A DNA stretch of 64,000 nt, taken from contig CM054180.1 in the NCBI GenBank assembly GCA_028829895.1, positions 96,904,135-96,968,134 on the forward strand, written 5' to 3'. The first letter of the stretch is position 1, and every line of letters starts with the position of its first letter. A model generated the notes under the pieces. That model did no database searches and was not told where the DNA came from. It saw nothing but the letters and a program-made list of their open reading frames with translations. The stretch is from Sinotaia quadrata (lineage: Eukaryota > Mollusca > Gastropoda > Architaenioglossa > Viviparidae). Below are positions 11,464-46,100 of the stretch, piece by piece. The translations under genes and the position numbers were made by a program.

Positions 11464-11472
11464 GTAAAAGAA
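10545..11472. repeat. about 0.9-kb purine-rich (GA) tract ending in perfect (GA)n
   Basis: The plus strand is overwhelmingly A and G, with few pyrimidine interruptions. It ends in a perfect GA run at about 11403-11450. The opposite-strand Ser/Leu/Phe-rich open frames are products of this composition. The tract sits just beyond the ODAD3 stop codon, so that gene's 3' flank would be a long pyrimidine tract. Confidence 0.95.
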
Positions 11473-11585
11473 GAAGAGAGTAAATAAACAGAAAACGTTA
11501 AATTAGTTTCGTTAGCTTACAATAAAATGCCCATATTTATATCTTATTCAAACACAGTTAAAAGAAAGTATGCTCCGGACACAAC

Positions 11586-34417
<22,832 letters not shown>

Positions 34418-34519
34418 CTGTAAAATGTAAATTTGAAAAAAATGACATCAGTATATATTTTTAGTTTGAAATTTAATTTTTAAAAATCAAGCAATTATGT
34501 GTAATATTTCAAAACTTAC

Positions 34520-34534
34520 GAATCTTGTCGCCAT
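34520..34534 (-). CDS. candidate ODAD3 start exon, frame unresolved
   Basis: AAACAATGG start context gives MATRF, then C|GTAAGT, a textbook first exon only about 100 bases upstream of the next acceptor. But it ends in phase 0 while the next exon needs phase 1, so a simple join puts ODAD3 out of frame. The alternative frame through the same donor (ending NNGDKI) is in phase but has no Met before a stop at 34641-34643. See findings. Confidence 0.3.
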
Positions 34535-34539
34535 TGTTT

Positions 34540-35498
34540 AAGTTTTCGTATTTTTTTGTAAGTGTCAGTGTTGGAGTAAACAACTCAGGTAAAGAATATG
34601 AAATTGTTGATGCAAACCAAACCAGTAAGAAGTTTTCCACCTATGGAAATATTGTGTGTAAATGTTGTCGGAGAGATAAAACGTTTACAGCACCCACATA
34701 TCCGCCAATTGAAAGACGAGTGGTGTCTGCTGAAGAATTATTAGTAACATAAATTAAGATTCTCATCAATTACTGAATTCGTTATGGATGATTATAATAA
34801 TAACAATAATCATAACAAATAATAAGGTAGTGTTTTATCACAAACAGCTAGCAACCACTAAGTCTCTTCAAACTTGACCCGGAGATGAACTTTGGGAATT
34901 TTGAACATATTGGAGTTTCTAGTCTTTTAGTACAAAATAGTATCAGGAAAAGGAATGCAAAAAGTAGCATATTTGTGCTGACCTCTCAGCATTGGTCATT
35001 TGGTTTTGTTTACTTTGCATATCTTCTTTCAGCACACTCCAGGTCAAGGAGAATGGGAAGAAAGGAGGGACATAAGGAACCAACTAGAGACAGATACCAA
35101 CTGCATCTTCATTAAGGTTACTCTTCCTATCATTTAATAAAAAATATTTATGTCCGATTCTTTAGTGGGCAGGGCATTTCATATGCATGTAGATCTTCAA
35201 TGTTTACTATTTCAATCGACACTGTATGAAGGTATTTTAATTGTTAGAGGTTTTAATTGACACTGTAGAGAGACATCTCATTAATGAAATATTTCAGTAT
35301 ATCACTATACAGAGGAGTACTAACTGTTAATTATACATTATGCACATACTAATTGTTAATGGATTTCATTTTTTTCAAGCAAGAAATAAATTAACGTGGG
35401 ACGATTTTTGTTTGTTTGTTTGCTTATCATGTTTGTAAGAACAAGAATAACATGACATTTTTAATGATTAGCCACATTGTTATTGTATATTTGCTTAA
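34540..35498. other. no recognisable gene
   Basis: Plus-strand frames at 34525-34752 and 34885-35115 are protein-like in part but show no family motif or splice context. Confidence 0.35.
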
Positions 35499-35500
35499 TA

Positions 35501-35637
<137 letters not shown>

Positions 35638-36324
35638 TAAGATTTGCTCAGTGAGAAGTTAAAACGACACCCACCCTGCATTTACCCTGACTTGTGATTT
35701 TAATGATGCAATCATTAGCAACCTCGTGGTACATGATTATTTAATTATTAATTCTAAAGTTTTACATATTAACATAACGCACAGTATCTATGAGACGAGA
35801 GAAAGAGTGAGAGACAGACAGACAGAAAATGGAGTGGGGTGAGAAAGTAAAAGTAACTGAATTATAAGTTAAATGAATTTAACGTGACCACCAATCCAAA
35901 ATTGTGGGAGAGTCGGGTACTGAATTAGTAACCGATGTTAAACTTAGATGTGAGGTACCTGGAGTAAACCAATCAGAGACTACCTCACTAGAGTTCGAAA
36001 TGCATTTCGGGAAAAAGATAATAAGAAAGCTTTAGACTATATTTCGTGCTTTGGAAGTGAGACATATTTGAAACGTCTAGACAGGATACTTCTGACGTCA
36101 CTAGCTAGAGGGAAATAGACAAACCGTTAGCAAATAGCTTTCTGGTTTTGATGGGTTTCTGGTCTCCGTACTCCGGATGTCGGTTCTCGATTATCTTTGA
36201 GTGATAATCTGTGACACTCTCTCTGAGAAGTTCAGGTAAGGGAGCTGTGCCGACTTATTGACCGCCAAGAACTTCCCAAGTGCTTTTGCGTCATTAAAAG
36301 GAATTACGAGGGCAAAGACAAAGA

Positions 36325-36600
36325 ATCACTGAGTATGGCTAGTGACGCGGAATCACACTGAGTTTGTGGTTAGCGACAAGGAATCACTTGAGTATGTAGC
36401 TAGCGACTAGGAATCACTCTGAATATGTGGTTAGTGGCTAGTAATCACGCTGAGTTTTTGGTTAGCGGCTAGTATCCACGCCAAGTTTGTGGCTAGCGAG
36501 TAGTAATCACGCTGAATTTGTGGCTAGCAGCTAGGAATAATGCTGAGAGTGTGGCTAGCGACAAGGAATCACCGTGACTATGTCGTTAGCGATACACCCA
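36325..36600. repeat. degenerate array of about 31 bp, about 9 copies
   Basis: Units of GTGGCTAGCGACTAGGAATC then ACGCTGAGTTT with many changes. Confidence 0.85.
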
Positions 36601-36609
36601 AAGAAACAC

Positions 36610-36735
36610 TATCAAGTCACGTGAATTATCCCAACCCTGTAATATCACGAATACTATGTGGAACACTATAGAGTCAAGTCACGTGAATTATCCCAACCCT
36701 GTAATATCACGAATACTATAAGGAACACTATACAA
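36610..36735. repeat. direct repeat of about 60 bp, 2 copies
   Basis: Both copies contain AAGTCACGTGAATTATCCCA and CCTGTAATATCACGAATACT. Confidence 0.92.
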
Positions 36736-36794
36736 GAGACAGGAATCGCAAGAAGCTAGTACATGGTTTTTATTTTTAAAATTATGTTTACATT

Positions 36795-37058
36795 GTTTAC
36801 CGTATTTAAGATTTATTAATTGGGTGTAGTTAGCAGGGGTTTACTTCGTTTACCGTATTTAAGATTTATTAATTGGGTGTAGTTAGCTGGGGTTTACTTC
36901 GTTTACCGTATTTAAGATTTAGTAATTGGGTGTAGTTAGCTGGGGTTTACTTTGTTTACTGTATTTAACATTATTACAGTAATTGGATGTAGTTAGCTTG
37001 GGTTTACTTTGTGTACCGTATTTAAGATATATTAATTGGGTGTAGTTAGCTGGGGTGG
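36795..37058. repeat. 53-bp minisatellite, 5 copies
   Basis: GTTTACCGTATTTAAGATTT starts at 36795, 36848 and 36901, with diverged copies from 36954 and about 37010. Confidence 0.93.
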
Positions 37059-37156
37059 GAGGTGATTGCGAGCCTAGTGGAAGAACGAACTATCGCTGCT
37101 CTTCTTACATCAAAGTACTAAAAGATGTGTAAAGATATTTGCTAACCAGATTTGTA

Positions 37157-37262
37157 ACTTACTTAATTTATGGGAAGCGCTTCCGGCCTAGGCCGATTTC
37201 GCGCCTGGGATTCGTAACTGTTACTTTGCAACAGTAAGAAGTAGTGGCCGCGACCTTAAAAT
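37157..37262 (-). promoter_or_regulatory. GC-rich patch with splice donor, possible 5'-UTR exon
   Basis: An isolated GC-rich block with GGCCTAGGCC and AAGCGCTT palindromes is followed on the minus strand by GTAAGT at 37162-37157. It could be a non-coding first exon and promoter of the ODAD3 gene, but nothing links them directly. Confidence 0.2.
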
Positions 37263-37264
37263 AT

Positions 37265-38760
37265 TATTCCATGCATAGCAAATTGAGTTGGAGACCAGAG
37301 TTATTATATTTGCTCTTGCATTAACCATTTAAGTAGAAGTTCAATAGGATATGGGAAAGGAAATATTTAATAATCATTGAAGTAGTGTTATATGAAAAGG
37401 TCAGTCAACAGTCAGTATGGTATTAAAAGTAAATCGTAGACTTTATGAACATTATTTTGTGAACAAAACTATCGCACGCATAAACCCGCGCACAGTCATA
37501 CACACATGTACACACGTACACCACATGCACATAGTCTCACAATTACACAAATTCTCACAGTCTCACAGATACACACAGTATCACACATTTCACGTGCACA
37601 CGCAGTCTCGCACACGCACGCATACAAACACACTGTGTGAAACTAAGCAAACTTAAGGAAATTGTCAATTGAAATACATTTGCTGTTTCAAATAAGTCCT
37701 TGACCTTTACATCGCAGAGATGGTTGTTCCTATGATTGAACTGCACCTTAAAATATGCACCCTATTCTTGCATACATGCCTTTCATTTGTTTTGAAAGGA
37801 AAACATTCCCTACAGTATCCAACATTGCAAGAATAGCTTACAAAATGTCACGTGCTTCAAATATTATTTACAAACAGATATTTTTATGCTATTTCCTTGC
37901 AAATTTATGTCCAAATACTGACTATTTTGACTGTAATGAATTCGTTACCTGAGGCAAATGATAGCCTCTTCGTTCAAGTACAGTAAGACTATTAGCCTAC
38001 GCAATGATGTTTATTGAAAACCAATCCTACATTTCTGCACGACTCAAAACCAGATAGCATTCATATCTATATACATTTAGTCCCTTTTCAGAATCTTAAT
38101 CAAGTAGGGTGTAAAATGGCAAGTGTTTATCATCAATACAATATAATATGTAGGGTTAAAAAAATTTTTGACTGATTTAAGTTAGAAAATATCATGTCGA
38201 GGTCGCCATGGTCCCGATCAATATCACATTTAGTTTAGAAGTTGTCCTGTTAAAATGTACAAACGCACACACGTCCTTTTTCAAGTTATAAAATAATTTG
38301 AACGTCAATTATAGCGACATTATATTTTAATGTACAGCGAACAGACGTAAATTCGGACTTCAGTTTCTATACCAAATGCTGTTTCCATTATTTGTATTTA
38401 GAGCGTTCATCACCGTTGCCATGTCGACAAGGACGCTACTTTATATATTAAGCACGTGTATATGTGAGTGCGCGTTTAATAAATAATATAAACAGTCAGA
38501 TTGTTATTTAAGGTTATTTCAGTAGTTTGACTGGACCAAGAAAATGAAGTCTTTTGTTTGTTTGTTTTTTAAATATAGCATCTGTCACAGAAGTATTATT
38601 ATTACAAATCATGAGGTCTGTACTAGCTGCACAACTAATGCCTGTCTACAATACCTCAAGCTACCTATCAGATGGTGACATGCGTTTATTATGCTTTTCG
38701 AGTTACAGCTAAAGCCCTATTGATCTGAAATGCAAAGTGCCTGCTGCCGCCAAATAGCTA
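37265..38760. other. no recognisable gene
   Basis: AT-rich DNA with a loose CACACA-rich patch at 37490-37635; no exon or known element is seen. Confidence 0.4.
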
Positions 38761-38763
38761 TAT

Positions 38764-39110
38764 TGACCTTAATTCCGCAAAATGAGAATGGTGTTCAGTG
38801 AGTGCATTTTGACCTTAATTCCGCAAAATGAGAATGGTGTTCAGTGAGTGTATATTGACCTTAATTCCGCAAAATGAGAATGGTGTTCAGTGAGTGCATT
38901 TTGACCTTAATTCCGCAAAATGAGAATGGTGTTCAGTGAGTGCATTTTGACCTTAATTCCGCAAAATGAGAATGGTGTTCAGTGAGTGCATTTTGACCTT
39001 AATTCCGCAAAATGAGAATGTTGTTCAGTGAGTGTATATTGACCTTAATTCCGCAAAATGAAAATGTTGTTCAGTGAGTGCATTTTGACCTTAATTCCGC
39101 AAAATGAGGA
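38764..39110. repeat. 46-bp minisatellite, 8 copies
   Basis: TGACCTTAATTCCGCAAAAT recurs every 46 bp from 38764 to about 39086, with variants GTGCATTTT/GTGTATATT and GGTG/GTTG. Confidence 0.96.
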
Positions 39111-39375
39111 TGTTGCTCTCTCCGCTGATTTCTCAAACAGGTGAAAGCGCCAAAGGCGGGAATTTTTATGCTGGAAGAGAGCGATACAATGTCCATACTG
39201 TGATAACGTTAAGCGAGTCCGTTCTGACTATGCAATCTGCAACAGACTTGTTTCATAAAGTCTGTGCAAGATGGGTCCCCAAACTTTAAGATGCCATCGA
39301 CTGCCAGGACCAGGAAGTAAAGGAAGCGGTGCATGTCGGGATCAACACTCAACACTATTTACATTAAAAAAAACA
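39104..39375 (+). mobile_element. possible mariner-like transposase scrap
   Basis: One plus-strand frame reads KVCARWVPKL, then a stop, then DCQDQEVKEAVHVGIN. ARWVP and EVKEAVH resemble motifs of mariner-family transposases, which in an intact protein lie far apart, so an internally deleted copy is possible. The segment immediately follows the 46-bp array. Short motifs only; low certainty. Confidence 0.33.
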
Positions 39376-39667
39376 CACACACACTCATGCAAAGGTATAC
39401 TAAGTGCGTTGAAAAGCAAGAGAACCGTGTTGACATATGATATCCTTATAAGATCTTAATTGTTGTGCAATAAAGTTTATAAATAAATTGCGGGGAATTA
39501 TTGACTCATCTTCGTATCATCTAGCACTAGAACGACAACAGGACCACGTTAGGAATCTATCGTTTATATATAAGTAAAACATACTGATCAAATGAAAAAT
39601 AATGTTTTAAAAAATACAATTCTTGAGTTTGCAAAATCCGACTAGAAAATATTATTTACTCAAAAAG

Positions 39668-39697
39668 AAGGAAAGAAAGAAAGAAAGACAGACAGAC

Positions 39698-39748
<51 letters not shown>

Positions 39749-39765
39749 CAGAAAGACAGAAAGAA
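39668..39765. repeat. (GAAA)n with GACA interruptions
   Basis: About 24 purine-dominated tetranucleotide units. Confidence 0.96.
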
Positions 39766-39799
39766 CTTATATTAAACGTAACTACTGAAGCATAACCGC

Positions 39800-39925
39800 T
39801 CACAAGCTCATAGAAAAAAAGGAGCAATGCGAATTTCCATAGACACAAACATACAAACACACAAGTTCATAGAAAAAATGGAGTAATGCGAATTTCCATA
39901 GACGCACATATACAAACACATAAGC
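39800..39925. repeat. direct repeat of about 62 bp, 2 copies
   Basis: Both copies contain AATGCGAATTTCCATAGACG (or ACA) and CATAGAAAAAAxGGAG. Confidence 0.88.
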
Positions 39926-40126
39926 CATAAACAAACAAGAACAATAAAGAAATTTCATTTCCCGTAATTAGAAAATATCTCTAAAGGTACTCGTACCCAT
40001 TTTTAGTGATGTTTTGGAAGGAAGCTTAGCAACTTGGTCTAAGGTTTTATTTCTTTACGCTTCAGTGAGATTCCCACACCGGAATGACATGTGCATATGA
40101 CTGTTTTGGGGCGTCGTGTTGACGAA

Positions 40127-40326
40127 TGACGTCGCCCTTGGCATCACTACGTCACTAAGCATTACGTATGAAAAGTATTGTATGTACCGTCATTTCGAGA
40201 TTTTAAAAGTTTAATTTTAAAAAATTAAAAGTTATCTTATTAAATAAATATATAAAACGTTATGCATGGAGATCACTTAAACTAGCGTCTTCTGCATTTT
40301 TATCTTATTAGTGACTTACGTGCACA

Positions 40327-40387
<61 letters not shown>

Positions 40388-40479
40388 TTGACAATTTAAC
40401 AGGTTAAATGCTGCTCTTTATGGAATAGCTAATCTAAACTAGGAGGAGAAATACACCCTATTCGGAATGAGGACGTCAC
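40127..40479. promoter_or_regulatory. cluster of CRE-like (ATF/CREB) motifs upstream of SWI5
   Basis: TGACGTCG (40127-40134), TACGTCAC (40148-40155), TTACGTA (40162-40168) and GACGTCAC (40472-40479) lie 0.6-0.95 kb upstream of the SWI5 ATG. The first three sit within about 40 bases. Functional meaning is inferred only. Confidence 0.35.
40328..40387. repeat. (CA)n microsatellite
   Basis: About 29 CA units. It is the last long simple repeat before the repeat-poor right part of the window. Confidence 0.97.
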
Positions 40480-41080
40480 TTAATTAGTACGGTTTTATGC
40501 TGACTATTTACTAATTAAATTTATAATGCATAGAGTCACGAAATGCTTACATACAACAACGTCCACACGAGCGTTTGGTACACATTTTAGGAAGTTACAT
40601 TAATTATTTCATGCTATATAAAAACTATGTGGTTCATCAATTTGTATTATACAAATTTAAAATTTGTAATCAAATATCTGGCCGCACCTTCTTTTCAGCT
40701 CAATTTTAAGGCAAGGGGATGTTTGTTCTCTGTTTTATTTTTTATTAAAAAATGTTAAAACAAAATGTTAAACTTGGTACATTGCTCAACTGATAATTCT
40801 TTTTTTCAATTTAAATTATGATCCTATCATGTGCTGACTTGTTTAAAAAGTCAGTCGAAGACATTTTAGGTTTGTCGTAATTCGTGTGTTAATGAGCTTA
40901 CATTAACAAACTCTGTAAATTAATTTTAAAAAAAGATAAATTAGAAAACATAATTTTGTCCACTAGCATGTGCATCAAGGGAGGCTATACTAGCGAACAA
41001 TTTTACTGCAGTAACTTGCCGCTGGCATGAAAAGGCGGGGACCTGACTTTGTTGTTGACGCTCATCAATTCCATTCTACC

Positions 41081-41112
41081 ATGAACAACAGCAAAAGCAT
41101 TACTGAAAAGAA
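41081..41112 (+). CDS. SWI5 exon 1
   Basis: The ATG follows CATTCTACC and encodes MNNSKSITEK plus AA. The donor is AA|GTAAGTAA, phase 2. Confidence 0.85.
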
Positions 41113-43098
41113 GTAAGTAAAATATTTTTCGAAGGAAAAAGAAATGTTAGTTTAATTATCGTATTAATAAATGTTCTCTGCACCTTAATCTTTAGCGGTA
41201 TATATATTTTTTACCAGATATGAAACGACTATGAGTCGTCTGCTACCCATTATTGTTATGTTCGCGGGTTTAGTGTTGTGGCGGGTAAACGATACAAAGA
41301 CTGTCTCATGTTATGATTATGTGTTTTCATAAAATATATCGGGTTTCAAATTCGTAAGCACACACTTGACAATAAAATATTTATAAAATGGGTTTTTCTG
41401 TAATTGTAGTGTAGCTATATGTAAGACTGTAAAGAAAGGTGTAACTTTAAGTTTAACTGATACTGATACTAAAGTGATAGGCCTACTTCTCGTTCCGCTT
41501 AAAAAATAAAAGTTAGTGTAGGCCTTTAATCTTACTTTGCAAAATGCATTCACTTCCCTGGCAGTCAAAAATAAGCAATCCTTAACAACATCAATTATAA
41601 TAAGATTTTTTTATAAAATTTTAAAGTGCATGATATACATGAAATGATGAATAAAGTATTTTTTTTTCTAGTACAGTAGTACTAGTAGTATGTGTATTCT
41701 GATTACCGGTAGGCCTACTGTGGATAAACTCACTCATTATATCCACTGTCCATTTCAACATTTGCTTTAACTTAGTGATGGAAAAAGAAATCTTAACCAG
41801 GGTTTTCAGTTTTATCATACTAAACAATGTTAATTTTTTGCAAATTGTCAACATCTTCGTTAGTGACATATTGCTGTCTAAAATTTGTGTTAACTAGGTG
41901 AGCAACATAGACTGATAGACGAGAGCAATTTTACTTTTTATAGTAATTCAAATTGTTATATGATCATATCATATGTTGTGTCACTCTGCAAAAATTGCAA
42001 TATCTGCACATCAGCATATACCAGTGCTACTTTATAAATTACTCTGTTTACTAATTGTTCCATACATTTATTCTAGTTTATGTTTAAAATCACTGATCTG
42101 CTGAGAAAAATATTCAGTCATATACTGATGTCTGACTTTAAACACTAACAGTTTTAACACTACATATAATATTCTGTGCCATTTTGATTTTGGATGAGCC
42201 TGTGCTTTGAGAAGGAAAACAAAATACGTTTGATGATTATTTTTTTTAAATATGTCCCTTCACACACTATTTTCATAAGAACCAACTATTCTTTTTATAA
42301 ATTATTTTAATACTCAATAGCACTCAGATGTGAATATTGGGGATATATTCTTTTTCCTTAATTTGCATAATAACAAGGCAGTTATGTTCAGTGACAGTTA
42401 TCAGGGATTGAGCAGCAAGACTGAAATATTAGTTATAAGAGTGTAAGTAGAGGGAAACAGTTTGGTTTGTTTTAATTTTCAGTCATCTTCCAAAATGAGA
42501 TTGTAAACACTATTTAGTGTAGTCTATACAAAGAAAATCTTGCTGAACTAATGGTGCCAAAATTACAATTTTAGTAAGTACTATATAAAATATAATATTT
42601 CATTTTATACCACCTCCTTGACCTACCCATTCATCATGCAGCACTATTTCACTCCTCTTTTTTTATTCAAACATTAAATTAATATATTATTAAACTTATA
42701 TTGCATTTGGTAACTGTTGTAAGTTTAGAACATATTTTCCAAACGGTTTGACATATATCTGCATGTGTTTTCAAAATTATAAATCATACTGTATGAGTTT
42801 GGATTTGACCAGCAAGCTCATTGGTAAACTTAGTAAGCAAATATAATAATAAGAATTGAACTTTAGGTTTTTTTGGAAGATGATACTGTGCAGTACTCAG
42901 TGACACATAAGAGCAGTATACTCATTTGTAAATAATTTTAATCTCTCACTTTGGCATGGGACATTCATACTGAAATTCAATGTTTTCAATTGTTTGCATT
43001 TTATAAATTTAAGGAATGTTCACTTCTTCAGATTTTTCCATTCTTATTTATATATTTACATTCCAGTTTGTGATTTCTGCAGCTGATGTTGTTCATAA

Positions 43099-43130
<32 letters not shown>

Positions 43131-46100
43131 TGATTTGAACTTAAGCCACTCTCACAGCCTGTTTGTAATACTGGGTTCACTTCTAGAAAGGATGTGATCA
43201 CTGGTTGAGCCCCATTCAGACCATTTCTGTACTTTTCTTTTTAATATCCACCCCAGGTTTTGAAAAAGCAGTAAATTTATTAAAAAAATAATTGTATTTC
43301 AATACACCTCTAGCATTATATTTAAGCTGCCTTGAAGTTCAAAAGAGAGTCCCTAATATTTTTTGTTCCTCAGAATTTGGTCATCTTTGAAGCAGTAAAC
43401 TTTTAAAAAATATTTTTTTGTTTTTTATTAATCATGTTGTACAGAATAGTTCAAGCTACTACAGTCAAACTTCTTCCCTTGGTGTTCCTATCCAGTTTAA
43501 TTAAAATCTTTGTAAAATTAGTGGAATTTTACTTCGCCAATGTAATCTCAGTGGTTGCCAATTCCAACTCCAAGTCTCTTTACTAAAGATCTTTTAATGT
43601 ACTTTTTCCTTCCTATTGTACTTTAAATTTTTGGTAATTTATCTGAGCACCTCCTCTTGCAGCACAGACCAAATTTACCCTTGAGTTGACTTTCAGAAAT
43701 GTCTGAGAGAGATTCTGTTTATGAACTATAGCACATTGTAACATAATCTTGCTTTTCATGGTTTTAATATTAATATCATATATAATTGTAACTTTTAGTG
43801 TGATAAAATGTTTTTTTCCAGATTGCCAGCATGCAGATCAGTGTACAAAGGTTTTAAATCACCCATAGCCACCAAGCCAGAGAGCTCTGGAACATCTATC
43901 AAAAACACACAGCTATTGGTTTGTCTTGATCATTTGATGGAATATATGTTTTTTGTTATTTGATTAATTTATTGAAATATATTATAGTAATTTTTTTCTT
44001 CTTCACATATAGACTATTATTTGTTTGTTTTTAGATTATAGTCTTATTTTTTGTGTATTGTTTTATAGATTATATATATTATTAATTGAAGTTCATTTTT
44101 TGTTTATTTACTGATTATAGTCTGATTTGTTTATTTACTGATTATATATAGTTTGTTTTATTTTTATTTATAAATTAGCTTTTTGTTTCTTCATTTATAT
44201 AGTAATAAATGTGGCATGCTATTGTTCTTTATGACTTGTCTATGTTTATTGATAATGATATCATAATTGCATTCAGCATTTTGACTAATTTTAGAATAAA
44301 AATTGTATAATATTATTTAATATTTTATGCACAAAGTCTATAGGTAGCATTTTCAATTTTCATTATTATTATGGTTTTAAAAAAAAAAATTACCTCCAGC
44401 CTCAGTATAGATGTTCATTCCTTGTGTACCAATCTTTTGTTTCATTGCCAAACATTTTAATGCAGTTTGAAAATAGTGTATCCATGTCCAGACCGTTATT
44501 CATACTCATAGCATGAAACCTCTGGAGAAAATTATCCAGTGACATTTTGGGTAACAAAGTTTTTGGAGTGGGGGGTCGAGACTCATTAGGTGATGGTCAT
44601 TGTTTGTAGATATTTGCATTTCATGTTTTAGTTAAGAAATAGATTCTTTGAGTTTAACAAAATATACTGCCTCTACAAACATAGCTACTCATCCTTTCCT
44701 TAATTTAAAGTATAGTCCACATGAAAAATTGTAGCTGCTCATTGCTTAGGCCCTAACTTATGTTCATGGGATTTCATTTTGCCAAGTTGCAGCCTGCATT
44801 TCATTTTACCAAGCTGTAGTCTATGCATTTCGTGTTTGCCAAATTGCAGTCTATGCATTTCATTTTGCCAAGCTGCAGCCTATGCATTTCATTTTGCCAA
44901 GCTGCAGTCTATGCATTTCATTAGGCCAAATTGCAGTCTTTGCTGCTCTCTCTCTCTCTTCCCCACCCCCCATTTCATTTTGCCAAGCTGCATCCTTTGA
45001 TTGCCTTGCTTTCGTAATAAAGAGACATAATGTACATTTTGTTAGTTGTGGTTGCTTATTAATTAGCATTAATATTTTGGATTGCATGGGAAGGCTGTAT
45101 AAAAAAATAGCAGGAATATATGTTTATTACTCTAATGCTATAAATCTCATTCATACCAAGTGCTTTCCTCACTGTTTCTCACTACCTCTCCCTTAATATA
45201 TTTAAACATTGTAATATTTTGCTATGCAAACTCAAATCTTGAATGTTTCTTACTTATAAATATTTTTAATTTTCACCTATTTAATGGGGACAGCATTTTT
45301 TGTTGTTGCTTGTTGTTACAAAATGAATTACTGCTAACCTTAAAACTTGAGAACTGCTGATATGTGATATGAGAGGATATTACTACTGAGACAGTTTGTA
45401 ACTAGGCAGCAATTCTGGAACATAGATGGCAAAGGTTTAAACATCAGATGCTATGATGGCGAGAATTAGACCCAATTATCAATAGATCTCCTTTTATCAC
45501 ACACAAAAACATTCTGTAACAACTTTTAAATGTTTGTTCGCTGGAGCCTTTTTTATCTTTGATGGGTTTACAAGTTAATTTCATAATAATGGAAAATGGC
45601 TATTGTATGTGCATTACTGAACTTAGTGATTCCCCATCATGTGAATCTCATAACACTTAATACTTGAGATATCAGTAGATATTAGACAAACCCCTCCCTT
45701 CTCTTCACTTCACTAAGTTAAGCTAGCCACCTATTTTCTATTCTAGACTAATTCATATATAGTCATCCTTCTCCTGTATGCTGTTTGGAACAATATTTTT
45801 GCCCTTGACTTCAAACTTGGAGATCAGTAAACATGGCAAAAAATTATTGCAATTGCCTCTTAGTTGTTTCTCTGCATAGAACACCCAGTTATATTACATT
45901 AGTAGATAGAAAGAAAAAAATGTTACTTTAATAACATGTATCAGTTGTGATCTTATTGTTTTATAAAGATTTATTTTCAGAAATATATTCACACTTTTTA
46001 CTTTAAAAGAAAAAATATTCACGGCAACACTAATAGAAAAAATCCACAAAACTGTTAAAAGTGTTATATAAATTGTATAATAATTCTTAGCTTTTAATAT

